The position numbers and the translations under genes were made by a program. DNA of 64,000 nt from Andeanibacterium fulvum (GTDB lineage: Bacteria > Pseudomonadota > Alphaproteobacteria > Sphingomonadales > Sphingomonadaceae), in NCBI RefSeq assembly GCF_037154085.1, contig NZ_JBANRM010000002.1, positions 372,001 through 436,000 of the forward strand, in the 5' to 3' direction. Shown here piece by piece: positions 56,184 to 64,000 of the stretch; position 1 is the first letter of the stretch; every line of letters begins with the position of its first letter. Below the pieces are notes generated by a model. It saw nothing but the letters and a program-made list of their open reading frames with translations, searched no databases and was not told the origin of the DNA.

Positions 56184-57647
56184 TCAGGCCCACCAAGGCA
56201 GGTAACGAGCGGCCTTTTTGGCCTGCCCTTCCTCAAAGGGCTTGATAACCCCAGCTTCGAGTGCGTCACGGATAATCCGAGAGACGATTGCAGCGTTTCC
56301 GGCTTCCACGCCAAAGCGTTCTCTGAGGGAAGTGTTGGTTACCGGCTCGCGATTCACATAGCGAAGGCAGGCATGCAGGTAGCAGGCATGGACCTTCTCT
56401 TGTCGATCCATTTCGCGAAGCGGCTTAGGTGCAAAGAGTGTGACTCGAAAAGCACCGTCCTGTCGCTCCCAGATTGGAGGGGGCAATTGATGAAACTCAG
56501 TCTCGAAGACGACCTTGTCTACACCGCTGCCCCGTTCTTCGCAGATTCCAAGACGCCGCATGAAGCGAGCGAGAGCTTCGTTGCGTGAGCGGGGAGCATG
56601 ATCCAGCAATCGCTCTACGTCTATCAATGGTGAGCCCGGGTTGGTGATTTCGATCCGCCCATCGAAAATCTCGACCATGGGGCCAGTGCCTTCAATCGTG
56701 AAATCCTGATGGATTAAGGCGTTCGCCACAAGCTCGCGCACAGCGAGTTCGGGAAAGAGAGGTACCACTGTTCTCAGAGCTTGGCCGATCACCTCATTGC
56801 GTGGCAATTGACCGTCGATCCATTCCATCAATCCCGCGAAACCAGCAGCATAGCCGCGCGTGCCTTCTTGTTCACGCTCAGTATGGACCCTGCTACGACC
56901 TTGATAGACAATAACACGCACTGCCTTGCGGCCGAGCGCAGGAAAGTCCTGCAAACGGCGTGCAAAGAGAATTGCGCCGAGATTTGTGATATTAAAATGC
57001 CCCGCCTCGTTCCGTGTGATCAGGCGATCTTCCTCAAGTTTCTCAAGAATACCGGTGTGGTTGCTTGGAAAGGGAAGGCCCAGACTTTCGAAATAAGCGG
57101 GATAATCCAGCAAGGATATTACTCGTTCACCGCTGCAATCGCCAAGTGCGACGAGGGCCTCAAAAGGACTCCGGTCGAACTGCCGCCATAATTCGGCTTC
57201 CTTTGAGCCATGGTTGCCAAGCGGCTGGATAACAGAGCCAACACGAATCCATTCACGGCCCGAGAAGCGCGTTGGTTGAAGCCTAGCAGCCGGGATTTCG
57301 AGAACCACAACGGCCCTTTCATTGACCGTCAGCGAGTGGAACCTGATGTCCAGCCGTGGTTCCAGACACCGTACAAGCCACGCCTCAAGATTCTCGTTGC
57401 CCTTCTTGGCGATTGCAGGATTGAATGTCGTTCCGAGAATGGCGTGAGTGCCATCGTCTACGCCCCAAACAAGATAGGCTTTCTCCTGATCCTCCAGCAC
57501 GGCGGAATTGGACAGAGCAGAGATGGTCTTGCCGATCATATCGGGATCGGCATTGTTGTGCTTGAACTCGACCCAACCGGTTTCCGATGGCAATCGCGTC
57601 AATTCGTAGACGAGACGTTCACGAAAACCCGGTTGCTCGTCGGTCAT
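56184..57647 (-). CDS. Schlafen AlbA_2-type ATP-binding protein, accessory
   Basis: 487 residues. The N-terminal AlbA_2 domain shows ETGWVEFKHNNADPDMIGKT, ISALSNSAVLE and AYLVWGVDDGTHAILGTTF. The C-terminal half has the GHKL-type ATPase pattern ELVANALIHQDFTIEGTGPM, VEIFDGRIEITNPGSPL and ERGSGVDKVVFETE, followed by a winged-helix-like end. Such proteins are often annotated as putative DNA- or RNA-binding regulators, and some Schlafen-domain relatives take part in phage defence. It is AT-richer than its neighbours and lies alone between lysR and spt, so it is probably acquired. Its start region overlaps no neighbour. Confidence 0.85.
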   Translation of the reverse strand: MTDEQPGFRERLVYELTRLPSETGWVEFKHNNADPDMIGKTISALSNSAVLEDQEKAYLVWGVDDGTHAILGTTFNPAIAKKGNENLEAWLVRCLEPRLDIRFHSLTVNERAVVVLEIPAARLQPTRFSGREWIRVGSVIQPLGNHGSKEAELWRQFDRSPFEALVALGDCSGERVISLLDYPAYFESLGLPFPSNHTGILEKLEEDRLITRNEAGHFNITNLGAILFARRLQDFPALGRKAVRVIVYQGRSRVHTEREQEGTRGYAAGFAGLMEWIDGQLPRNEVIGQALRTVVPLFPELAVRELVANALIHQDFTIEGTGPMVEIFDGRIEITNPGSPLIDVERLLDHAPRSRNEALARFMRRLGICEERGSGVDKVVFETEFHQLPPPIWERQDGAFRVTLFAPKPLREMDRQEKVHACYLHACLRYVNREPVTNTSLRERFGVEAGNAAIVSRIIRDALEAGVIKPFEEGQAKKAARYLPWWA

Positions 57648-57711
57648 TCGCCATCACCTTTTTGGCAAGTTGATAGGCAGACAATCGCGGCATTCACATG
57701 CCGGTACAACC

Positions 57712-58914
57712 TCAGATAATCCCCACGGCCTTCCCGGCGCGTTCGAACATGCCGAGGATGGTCTGCACCTGCTCGGCCGAATGTTCGGCGCAGAGCGAGC
57801 AGCGCAGCAGGGTCATGTTCGCAGGCGTTGCCGGCGGGCGGGCGAGATTGACGTAGAGGCCTTCGTGCAGCAGCGCCTCCCACATGGCCGCGCCCTTCTG
57901 CAGGTCGGGCATGATCACCGCGATGATCGCGCTCTGCGGGGCATCGGTGCCGAGCTGGAAGCCGAGCTGCTTGAGCCCGCCGTGAAGCGTGCGCGAATTC
58001 TCCCACAGATGGGTGCGCTTTTCCCCGGCATTCATCAGCTTGCGAATGCTGGTCGCCGCCGTCGCCACCACGCTGGGCGGCAAGCTGGCAGTGAAGACAT
58101 AGGGGCGGCAGACCAGGCGCAGCACTTCGAACTTGGGATGGTTGGACACGCAGAAGCCGCCCACCGTGCCCACGCTCTTGGAAAAAGTGCCGATCACGAA
58201 ATCGACATCCTCCAGCACGCCCTGTTCCTCGGCCACGCCGCGGCCATTGGGGCCGATGAAGCCCATGGAATGGGCCTCGTCCACCAGCACCATGGCGCCA
58301 TTGGCCTTGGAGACGGCGATCATTTCCTTCAGCGGGGCGATGTCGCCCAGCATGGAATAGACGCCTTCCAGCACCACCAGCTTGCCCGCGCTTTCGGGAA
58401 TGCGCTTCAGCCGCTTTTCCAGCGCTTCGATGTCATTGTGCTTGAACGGCACCACCTCGGCATTGCCGAGCGCGCAGCCGTCCCAGATGGAGGCGTGGCT
58501 GTCGATATCGAGGACGATGTAATCGCCCTTGCCCGCCACGGTGGAGATGATCCCCAGATTGGCCTGATAGCCGGTGGAGAACACCATGGCATGCTCCATG
58601 CCATAGAACTCTTTCAGCGCTTCCTCGCATTCCTTGTGGCCCTGATAGGTGCCGTTCAGAACGCGGCTGCCCGTGGTGCCCGCGCCGTAATTGTCCAGCG
58701 CATCCTTGCCGGCCTGGATCACGTCCGGGTCGAAGGTCATGCCCATGTAATTGTAGGTGCCCAGCAGGATCGTGTCCCGCCCGTTGCAGATCGCGCGGGT
58801 GGGGGAGAGCACTTTCTCCATCACCAGGCTGAAAGGGTCTTCGCCCCCGCCGGCCAGCAGGCTCTGGCGCAGGGCGATGATATCGTCGAACTTGCTGAAC
58901 AGGTCGCCGGTCAT
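57712..58914 (-). CDS. spt: serine palmitoyltransferase
   Basis: 400 residues from ATG 58912-58914. PLP enzyme of the alpha-oxoamine synthase family that condenses serine with an acyl thioester to 3-ketosphinganine, the first step of sphingolipid synthesis. Motifs: TYNYMGMT, GAGTTGSRVLNGTYQGHKEC, VLVDEAHSMGFIGPNGRG and the PLP lysine K246 in IGTFSKSVGTVGG. The directly upstream acyl carrier protein gene fits the bacterial pathway in which the acyl chain is carried on a dedicated ACP. This is a hallmark of Sphingomonadales. Confidence 0.94.
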   Translation of the reverse strand: MTGDLFSKFDDIIALRQSLLAGGGEDPFSLVMEKVLSPTRAICNGRDTILLGTYNYMGMTFDPDVIQAGKDALDNYGAGTTGSRVLNGTYQGHKECEEALKEFYGMEHAMVFSTGYQANLGIISTVAGKGDYIVLDIDSHASIWDGCALGNAEVVPFKHNDIEALEKRLKRIPESAGKLVVLEGVYSMLGDIAPLKEMIAVSKANGAMVLVDEAHSMGFIGPNGRGVAEEQGVLEDVDFVIGTFSKSVGTVGGFCVSNHPKFEVLRLVCRPYVFTASLPPSVVATAATSIRKLMNAGEKRTHLWENSRTLHGGLKQLGFQLGTDAPQSAIIAVIMPDLQKGAAMWEALLHEGLYVNLARPPATPANMTLLRCSLCAEHSAEQVQTILGMFERAGKAVGII

Positions 58915-58937
58915 GTCGGGCTTCTCCCTATCGCCCG

Positions 58938-59180
58938 TCAATTGCCGCTGAGCTTGCAGACGGCATCCACCAACTGGCCGAAATTCTCGATTTCCGCCTG
59001 CTGGTTCATGCTGATGATGATGTCGAATTCGTCCTCGATCGCGGCGACGAAATCCATCACGGTCAGGCTGTCGAACTCGAGGTCCCCAGCAAAGGTGGTG
59101 GCGTCGGCGATATCGGCGCCCTTCTTGTTGAAGGGGGCGATCAGCGAACGGATACGGGTGTCGACGTCTGCGCGGTCCAT
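58938..59180 (-). CDS. acyl carrier protein for sphingolipid synthesis
   Basis: 80 residues, acidic, with the phosphopantetheine serine S38 in LEFDSLTVMDF. It lies 23 bp upstream of spt on the same strand. In sphingomonads, this type of specialised ACP supplies the acyl group to serine palmitoyltransferase. GGAGCC lies before the ATG. Confidence 0.92.
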   Translation of the reverse strand: MDRADVDTRIRSLIAPFNKKGADIADATTFAGDLEFDSLTVMDFVAAIEDEFDIIISMNQQAEIENFGQLVDAVCKLSGN

Positions 59181-59261
59181 TTGGGGCTCCTAGGGCTCGA
59201 TTGCGGCGCAAAAGCGGCGCGGGGGATGGTTGTCAAGCGAAGCTGGCGTGATCCCCCGATT

Positions 59262-59366
59262 GTCACCCCGGACTTGTTCCGGGGTCCAGCCCGAATTGGC
59301 GAATAGTGCGCTCCGGACGTCGGGACCCGCAAGGGAGCCGTGCCCCGAAACGGGTCCGGGGTGACA
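59262..59366. repeat. palindromic CACCCCGG repeat, copy 4
   Basis: GTCACCCCGGACTTGTTCCG at the left and GGGTCCGGGGTGACAG at the right form a ~105-bp inverted structure between the acp promoter region and divK. Confidence 0.8.
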
Positions 59367-59377
59367 GTCCGCATGAT

Positions 59378-59740
59378 TCACAGCAGCGCCTTCACGGCCT
59401 GCATGAAGGGGCCGATGGACACCGGCTTGGCCAGATAGCCTTCCGCCCCGGCATCGCGAATGCGTTCCTCGTCGCCCTTGCCGGCATAGGCAGTGACGGC
59501 CAGTACCGGGATAGTGCGCAAGGATGCGTCCGTCTTCATCCCCGCGATCAGGTCCAGGCCCGAGACATTGGGCAGCTGGATATCCATGATCACCAGATTG
59601 GGCACGAAATCGCGGGCCTTGCCGATCGCTTCCAGCCCGTCTGCCACTGGCTCCACCGCGAAGCCATTGGCGCGCAGGACGTCGCAAAACAGCTTCCGGT
59701 TGAGATCGTTGTCCTCGACAACGAGGATTCTCTTTGCCAC
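59378..59740 (-). CDS. divK: single-domain response regulator DivK
   Basis: 120 residues, a receiver domain only. The phospho-acceptor is D53 in LVIMDIQLPNVSG; acidic pocket VVEDND, Thr in AVTAYAGKGDEE and Lys in YLAKPVS are conserved. The sequence MAKRILVVEDNDLNRKLFCD matches DivK, which controls the alphaproteobacterial cell cycle through DivJ, PleC and DivL. It is divergent from a DUF3572 gene. Confidence 0.93.
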   Translation of the reverse strand: MAKRILVVEDNDLNRKLFCDVLRANGFAVEPVADGLEAIGKARDFVPNLVIMDIQLPNVSGLDLIAGMKTDASLRTIPVLAVTAYAGKGDEERIRDAGAEGYLAKPVSIGPFMQAVKALL

Positions 59741-59794
59741 TGCCCGTTTCCCCTGGGGACATTCCCCGTCGCTTGTTTCTAGGACCCCGGCAAG

Positions 59795-60085
59795 GTGGTG
59801 ACAATTCCCGGTTCCAGCGAATCCCCCGCACAGGCGGAAAGTGCCGAATCGCTGGCGCTGAATGCGCTCGTCTGGCTATTGTCGGATGAAAGCCGGGCGG
59901 ACCGGCTGCTTGCGCTGACCGGCCTGACACCCGACATATTGCGGGCCGGGCTGGGTGACCGCGCCGTGCTGGCCGCGGTGCTGGAATTCCTCGCCGGGCA
60001 TGAACCCGATCTGGTCGCCGCCGCAGATGCGCTGGGGACCGAACCGCAAAAGCTGGCCGATGCCGCAAGGAGCCTGACCCGATGA
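59795..60085 (+). CDS. DUF3572 protein
   Basis: 96 residues from GTG 59795. A compact helical protein: AESLALNALVWLLSDESRAD, RLLALTGLTPDILRAGLGDR, AVLAAVLEFLAGHEPDLVAA, the DUF3572 pattern common in alphaproteobacteria and often found next to divK. Function unknown. Its end overlaps the next ATG (ATGA), so the HAD gene is co-translated. Confidence 0.88.
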   Translation: MVTIPGSSESPAQAESAESLALNALVWLLSDESRADRLLALTGLTPDILRAGLGDRAVLAAVLEFLAGHEPDLVAAADALGTEPQKLADAARSLTR

Positions 60086-60708
60086 GCCGCCGCCCCCTGA
60101 TCGTCACCGATTGCGACGAGGTGCTGCTGCACATGGCCGCCCATTTCCGCGATTTCGTGGATGAGCAGCATGGCGTGGAGTTCGCGCTGGATGGCAACAG
60201 CTTCCTCAATTCCATGCGCCGCCGCGAAACCGGCGAAGTGCTGAGCGAAGAAGAGATGTGGGTTCTGCTGAACCTGTTCTTCGATACCGAGATGCACCGC
60301 CAGAACCCCATCGCCGGGGCCGTGGAAGCGATCAACACACTGGCCGAGCAGGCCGATGTGGTGGTGCTGACCAATCTCAAGGACCACCGGGCACAGACCC
60401 GTGCGGCGCAGCTTGCCGGGCATGGCATCAATGCGCGCGTCTATACCAATCAGGGGCCGAAGGGCCCGGCGCTGAAGGCGATCCTGGGCGAGCTTGGGGC
60501 GGAACGCGCCTTCTTCATCGACGATATCGCCCATCACCACGGCTCGGTCGCGGAAGAGGCCGGGCATGTCACGCGCCTGCATTTCGTGGGCGAGCCGCTG
60601 ATGGCACCCTATGTGCCCTGCGCCTTTACCGCCGGGCAGGCCCATGCCCGGATCGACACATGGGACGAAGCCCTGCCGTGGCTGCTGGCCCGGCTGGAAG
60701 ACAAGTGA
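60082..60708 (+). CDS. HAD-family hydrolase-like protein
   Basis: 208 residues. The HAD pattern is visible but with a variant first motif (IVTDCDEVLLHMAAHF, where DxD is replaced by D-C-D), then VVLTNLKDHRAQTRAAQLAG and AFFIDDIAHHHGSVAEEAGH. It probably removes phosphate from a small substrate. Overlaps the upstream DUF3572 gene and precedes a RidA gene by 17 bp. Confidence 0.85.
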   Translation: MSRRPLIVTDCDEVLLHMAAHFRDFVDEQHGVEFALDGNSFLNSMRRRETGEVLSEEEMWVLLNLFFDTEMHRQNPIAGAVEAINTLAEQADVVVLTNLKDHRAQTRAAQLAGHGINARVYTNQGPKGPALKAILGELGAERAFFIDDIAHHHGSVAEEAGHVTRLHFVGEPLMAPYVPCAFTAGQAHARIDTWDEALPWLLARLEDK

Positions 60709-60725
60709 GGACCGGAAACAGGATC

Positions 60726-61184
60726 ATGAGCATCGAAGCCAAACTCGCCGAACTCGGCATCACTCTGCCCGAACCCGCCGCCCCGGTCGCGGCCTATGTT
60801 CCCGTGGTGGTGGCTGGCGGCCTGGCCCATGTCTCGGGCCAGCTGCCCTTCGTGGATGGCAAGCTCGTCACCGGTCGGCTGGGCGAGGATGTCAGCCTTG
60901 AGGACGGCACTGCCGCCGCCCGCGCCTGCGCGCTGATGCTGCTGGCTCAGGTCAAGGCCGCGCTCGGCTCGCTCGACAAGGTGGAGCGCGTGGTGAAGCT
61001 GGGCGCCTTCGTCAATTCCGCGGGCAGCTTCACCGATCAGCCCAAGGTCGCCAATGGCGCCTCGGAACTGATGGTGGAAGTATTCGGCGATGCCGGCCGC
61101 CATGCCCGCAGCGCCGTGGGCGTGCCCGTCCTGCCGCTGGGCGCCGCGGTGGAAGTGGACGCGATCTTCGCCGTCAAGGGATGA
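60726..61184 (+). CDS. RidA/YjgF-family protein
   Basis: 152 residues from ATG 60726. The YjgF fold has VSGQLPFVDGKLVTGRLGED, KVERVVKLGAFVNSAGSFTD and HARSAVGVPVLPLGAAVEVD, with the Arg that binds substrate carboxylates (in HARSAVG). RidA proteins hydrolyse reactive enamine/imine intermediates. Its length is that of the longer RidA subgroup. The next gene's ATG overlaps its stop. Confidence 0.92.
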   Translation: MSIEAKLAELGITLPEPAAPVAAYVPVVVAGGLAHVSGQLPFVDGKLVTGRLGEDVSLEDGTAAARACALMLLAQVKAALGSLDKVERVVKLGAFVNSAGSFTDQPKVANGASELMVEVFGDAGRHARSAVGVPVLPLGAAVEVDAIFAVKG

Positions 61185-61954
61185 TCGCCGCGCTGCTCGA
61201 CCGGCTGCTTGCCCCCGCGCCCGATGCGGCGCGGGTGGCGTGGCTGGCGCAGCACGAATATGCCCATCGCGGGCTGCACGGGCCGGGCGTGCCCGAAAAC
61301 TCGCTCTCCGCCTTTGCCGGGGCCATCGCGCGCGGCATGGGGATCGAATGCGATATCCAGCGCAGCGGCGACGGGCAGGCGATGGTGTTCCACGATTGGG
61401 ACCTTGCCCGGCTGACCGGCGAGAGCGGGCCGGTGGCGGATCGCAGTGCCGCCGCGCTTGGCCAGATCATGCTCAGCGGCGGGAACGGGGACCGCATCCC
61501 CACCCTGCGCGAGATGCTGGGCATGGTGCGCGGGCGTGCGCCGATCCTGATCGAGATAAAATCGAAGCGCGGCTATAACGTGGCTGCAAGCTGCCTTGCC
61601 GTGCGCCGCGTGCTGGAAGGCTATCAGGCGCCCCATGCGGTGATGAGCTTCGACCCGCGTGTCAGCTGCTGGTTCGCCGCCAACAGCCCTCGCACCCTGC
61701 GCGGTCTGGTGATGACCGAGGAAGGCGATCGCGGGATCGCCGGCTGGGCGCGGCGGCATCTGTGGCTGTGGATCGCGAAGCCCGATTTCCTCGCCTATGA
61801 CATACGCGACCTGCCCAGCCGCTTCGCTGCCGCCCAGCGCAGGCGCGGGTTGCCGGTGACGAGCTGGACCGTGCGCTCGCCGGAATTGCGGGACCGGGCT
61901 GCGCTGCACGCCGATGCCCCGATTGCGGAGGGGGATGGGGTTCAGGGCGGCTGA
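61181..61954 (+). CDS. glycerophosphodiester phosphodiesterase
   Basis: 257 residues. The GDPD TIM barrel shows AHRGLHGPGVPENSLSAFAG (catalytic His), IECDIQRSGDGQAMVFHDWD (Glu, Asp, His), LREMLGMVRGRAPILIEIKS and AVMSFDPRVSCWFAANSP. No signal peptide, so probably cytosolic. It cleaves glycerophosphodiesters to glycerol 3-phosphate and an alcohol. The last gene of a four-gene run from DUF3572. Confidence 0.94.
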   Translation: MIAALLDRLLAPAPDAARVAWLAQHEYAHRGLHGPGVPENSLSAFAGAIARGMGIECDIQRSGDGQAMVFHDWDLARLTGESGPVADRSAAALGQIMLSGGNGDRIPTLREMLGMVRGRAPILIEIKSKRGYNVAASCLAVRRVLEGYQAPHAVMSFDPRVSCWFAANSPRTLRGLVMTEEGDRGIAGWARRHLWLWIAKPDFLAYDIRDLPSRFAAAQRRRGLPVTSWTVRSPELRDRAALHADAPIAEGDGVQGG

Positions 61955-62002
61955 TCCGTCATTCCGGCGAAGGTCGGGATCGCTGGTGGACACCCCCAAC
62001 CC

Positions 62003-62106
62003 CCGCTCGTCCTGAGCCTGTCGAAGGACACGCGCCAGCGCTCGCCCAACAAAGAGACATGGGGCTGCCGGTTTCCCGTGTCCTTCGACAAGCTCAGGAT
62101 GAGCGG
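62003..62106. repeat. paired CGACAGGCTCAGGA repeat, copy 4
   Basis: CCGCTCGTCCTGAGCCTGTC and the inverse TCCTTCGACAAGCTCAGGAT enclose ~55 bases. It occupies the middle of the 314-bp gap 61955-62268; the rest of that gap holds a CCACCGCCCC-type low-complexity stretch and presumably the promoter of the following gene. Confidence 0.8.
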
Positions 62107-62268
62107 ATGTGGATGATTGCGGGAGAGGAGTTTCGTCCGCTTCCCCCATTCCCGCGCTGCCCAGCCCCCACCGCCCCCACCGCCCCCACCTTTCGCCGGG
62201 CCGACCACTGTTCAATCCGCCCCAAGGGCAATCGACAGCCGGGATCACCTTTGGCTAGGGTGCCGCCC

Positions 62269-63408
62269 ATGAGCGAAGAGCCGACTCTCACTGCCCGGAT
62301 CGCCCCGTCCGTGGGCGCGCTTCCGGCGGGGGAGTGGGACTTGCTGGCGGGCGACGACAATCCGTTCGTCAGCCATGCCTTCCTTTCCGCGCTGGAGGAT
62401 TCGGGCAGTGTCGGCCCCGGCACCGGGTGGAGCCCCGTGCCGATCGTGATCGAGGACGAGGCGGGGCGGCTCGCCGCCGCGCTTCCGGCCTATCTCAAGT
62501 CCCACAGCCAGGGCGAATATGTGTTCGACCATGGCTGGGCCGATGCGTGGGAGCGGGCGGGGGGCAGCTATTACCCCAAGCTGCAGATTTCCGTGCCCTT
62601 CACGCCTGCCACGGGTCCGCGCCTGCTGCTGGCGGACGAGGCCTTGGGCGTGCCCCTGCTGCGCGCGGCCGAAACGCTCTGCCGGCGCGAGGAACTGTCA
62701 TCCGTCCACGCCACTTTCATCGAGCCTGCCCAATTGCCCCTGTTCGAGGAAGCCGGCTGGCTGAAACGCAGCGATATCCAGTTCCACTGGGAAAATCGCG
62801 GTTATGCCAGCTTCGAGGATTTCCTCGGCGCCCTGTCCTCGCGCAAGCGCAAGGCGGTTCGCAAGGAACGTGCCGCCGCGCAGGAGGGAGTGGAGATTCG
62901 CGCCTTTTCCGGGGCGGAACTGAAACCGGCCCATTGGGATGCCTTCTGGGACTTCTATCAGGATACCGGCGCGCGCAAATGGGGCACGCCCTATCTGACT
63001 CGCGAGGCCTTCGACCTGTTCGGCAAGCGCATGGGCGAAAAGGTGCTGCTGATCCTGGCCTATATGGACGATATGCCGATTGCCGGAGCGCTCAATTTCA
63101 TCGGTGGATCGGCGCTTTACGGCCGCTATTGGGGCTGCCTGCTGGACAAGCCCTTCCTCCATTTCGAGCTGTGTTACTATCAGGCGATCGACCATGCGAT
63201 CGCGCGCGGGCTTTCGCGAGTGGAGGCGGGCGCGCAGGGCGGGCACAAGCTTGCCCGAGGCTATGAGCCGGTGCGGACATGGTCGGCGCATTGGATCGCC
63301 GATCCCGGTTTCCGCGATGCAGTGGCCGATTTCCTTGCCCGCGAGGATGCGGGCGTGGCGGCAGACCAGTTCGTGCTGGGCGCGAGGACGCCCTTCAGGA
63401 AGGGTTGA
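62269..63408 (+). CDS. FemAB-like peptidoglycan/GNAT-type acyltransferase (COG3146)
   Basis: 379 residues from ATG 62269. It has the pattern of the large COG3146 (DUF482) family: DNPFVSHAFLSALEDSGSVG, AALPAYLKSHSQGEYVFDHG, LSSRKRKAVRKERAAAQEGV, FYQDTGARKWGTPYLTREAF and ALYGRYWGCLLDKPFLHFEL. It has a GNAT-like double domain similar to the FemAB peptidyl transferases. Substrate unknown. It is often found near RidA and GDPD genes in alphaproteobacteria, as here. Confidence 0.9.
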   Translation: MSEEPTLTARIAPSVGALPAGEWDLLAGDDNPFVSHAFLSALEDSGSVGPGTGWSPVPIVIEDEAGRLAAALPAYLKSHSQGEYVFDHGWADAWERAGGSYYPKLQISVPFTPATGPRLLLADEALGVPLLRAAETLCRREELSSVHATFIEPAQLPLFEEAGWLKRSDIQFHWENRGYASFEDFLGALSSRKRKAVRKERAAAQEGVEIRAFSGAELKPAHWDAFWDFYQDTGARKWGTPYLTREAFDLFGKRMGEKVLLILAYMDDMPIAGALNFIGGSALYGRYWGCLLDKPFLHFELCYYQAIDHAIARGLSRVEAGAQGGHKLARGYEPVRTWSAHWIADPGFRDAVADFLAREDAGVAADQFVLGARTPFRKG

Positions 63409-63412
63409 GCCC

Positions 63413-63757
63413 TCAGGCCGCGCGGCGGTCGATCGCAATCAGCCACTGGCGCGCGCGGCGCTGGGCTTCGGCGATTTCGCGGGCGGTCATCTCGTCGGCC
63501 ACGTCGGCGCGGCACCAGGCGGCTTCGTCATGCCCCTGCGCTGCGGCGAGGTTGAACCATTTATGCGCTTCGATCAGATCGCATTGCGCGCCGTGGCTGC
63601 CGGTGGAGAAGGCCACGCCCAGGTCGAAATAGGCATTGATATCGCCCATCGCGGCGGCGGCGAGGCAGGCGGCGACAAGCTTGTCGGCGCCGGTGTTGTT
63701 TCCGATGGTGGCGGTGTTCGCCGCCGGAGCGGTCTGTTCGATCAGGCGAAGTCCCAT
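63413..63757 (-). CDS. Sel1-repeat-like protein
   Basis: 114 residues from ATG 63755-63757 with GGGGGT upstream. It contains an arrangement of Sel1-like helices (AYFDLGVAFSTGSHG, DLIEAHKWFNLAAAQGHDEA), one or two repeats, which usually mediate protein contacts. It converges with the acyltransferase gene (four bases apart). Function unknown. Confidence 0.8.
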   Translation of the reverse strand: MGLRLIEQTAPAANTATIGNNTGADKLVAACLAAAAMGDINAYFDLGVAFSTGSHGAQCDLIEAHKWFNLAAAQGHDEAAWCRADVADEMTAREIAEAQRRARQWLIAIDRRAA

Positions 63758-64000
63758 GATTCGTACCCCCAATTTACCCCTGTCCGGAGCGGCACTTTGC
63801 CTGCCCCTGAGGAGAAGGTGGGGTCGCCATGGTCAATAAATGGTTAACGTCATTTGCGGGAAACCAAGGAAGCGCGCGGGGTGGCGGGGTTTCGCCGCCT
63901 TAGGAATAGCTCTTATCCTCCGGTGATATCCCGCGATTGCCGCTTGTGCCGCCCATGGCCGCACCCTATAGGCGCCCCCAAACCAGACCGGACGCGCTAC
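63758..64000. other. no gene recognised in the last 243 bp
   Basis: Nothing in this stretch could be assigned. An 18-codon frame on the minus strand (stop at 63900) with a TATAGG box close to its ATG is too short to support. Confidence 0.4.

Noticed and set aside
63900..63956. 18-codon minus-strand gene with TATAGG box
   Set aside because: Too short, without a ribosome binding site, and could not be related to any known small protein.

Overview
The window looks like a chromosome segment of a GC-rich alphaproteobacterium of the order Sphingomonadales. The strongest markers are a serine palmitoyltransferase gene next to a dedicated acyl carrier protein (sphingolipid synthesis), a Rhodobacter-type gene transfer agent (GTA) locus, DivK, and many palindromic intergenic repeats of the kind common in sphingomonads. 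The genus cannot be fixed from sequence reading alone. All family names below come from recognising motifs and gene order, not from a database search.

Layout. 1-18.4 kb is ordinary core genome: tonB-exbB (cut by the window edge), hom, glpX, prs-cupin-hisN, rpmI-rplT with a strong terminator, an AraC regulator, pheS-pheT, two lipoproteins, prfC, and a small flavin-oxidase/nuclease pair. 18.5-21.75 kb is an accessory island. It holds an AT-richer MltR-like gene followed by a complete 2381-bp IS1595-type transposon (19352-21732) with 24-bp inverted repeats, a perfect 8-bp target duplication, a transposase, and at least two, perhaps four or five, passenger genes. 21.8-24.3 kb is the nitrogen-sensing block glnK-amtB-glnK2, opened by a near-consensus sigma-54 promoter. 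24.4-36.9 kb carries a TPR-sulfotransferase, a fatty acid hydroxylase group, TerC, a Gly/Arg-rich double cold-shock protein, the argD-argF-hslO operon, queC, an MFS transporter and sodC.

36.97-52.76 kb, all but one gene on the minus strand, is a near-complete GTA structural cluster running from the small terminase-like gene (52757) through terminase, portal, protease, capsid, head-tail connectors, tail tube, chaperones, tape measure and baseplate proteins to a DUF2793 protein (36968). It has no integrase, replication or repressor genes. Its unusual points are a 776-residue fusion at the distal-tail (g12) position with an intact internal ribosome binding site, a 55-residue gene where the head-tail stopper should be, a palindromic repeat translated inside the prohead protease, two foreign genes between terminase and portal, and three copies of one long palindromic repeat in its few intergenic gaps.

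52.9-64 kb returns to core genes: a DedA/YqaA-type membrane protein, an FMN reductase, a divergent cupin/LysR pair with a clear operator, an inserted Schlafen-type ATPase gene, the spt-acp sphingolipid pair, divK, a DUF3572-HAD-RidA-GDPD run, a FemAB-like acyltransferase and a Sel1-like protein.
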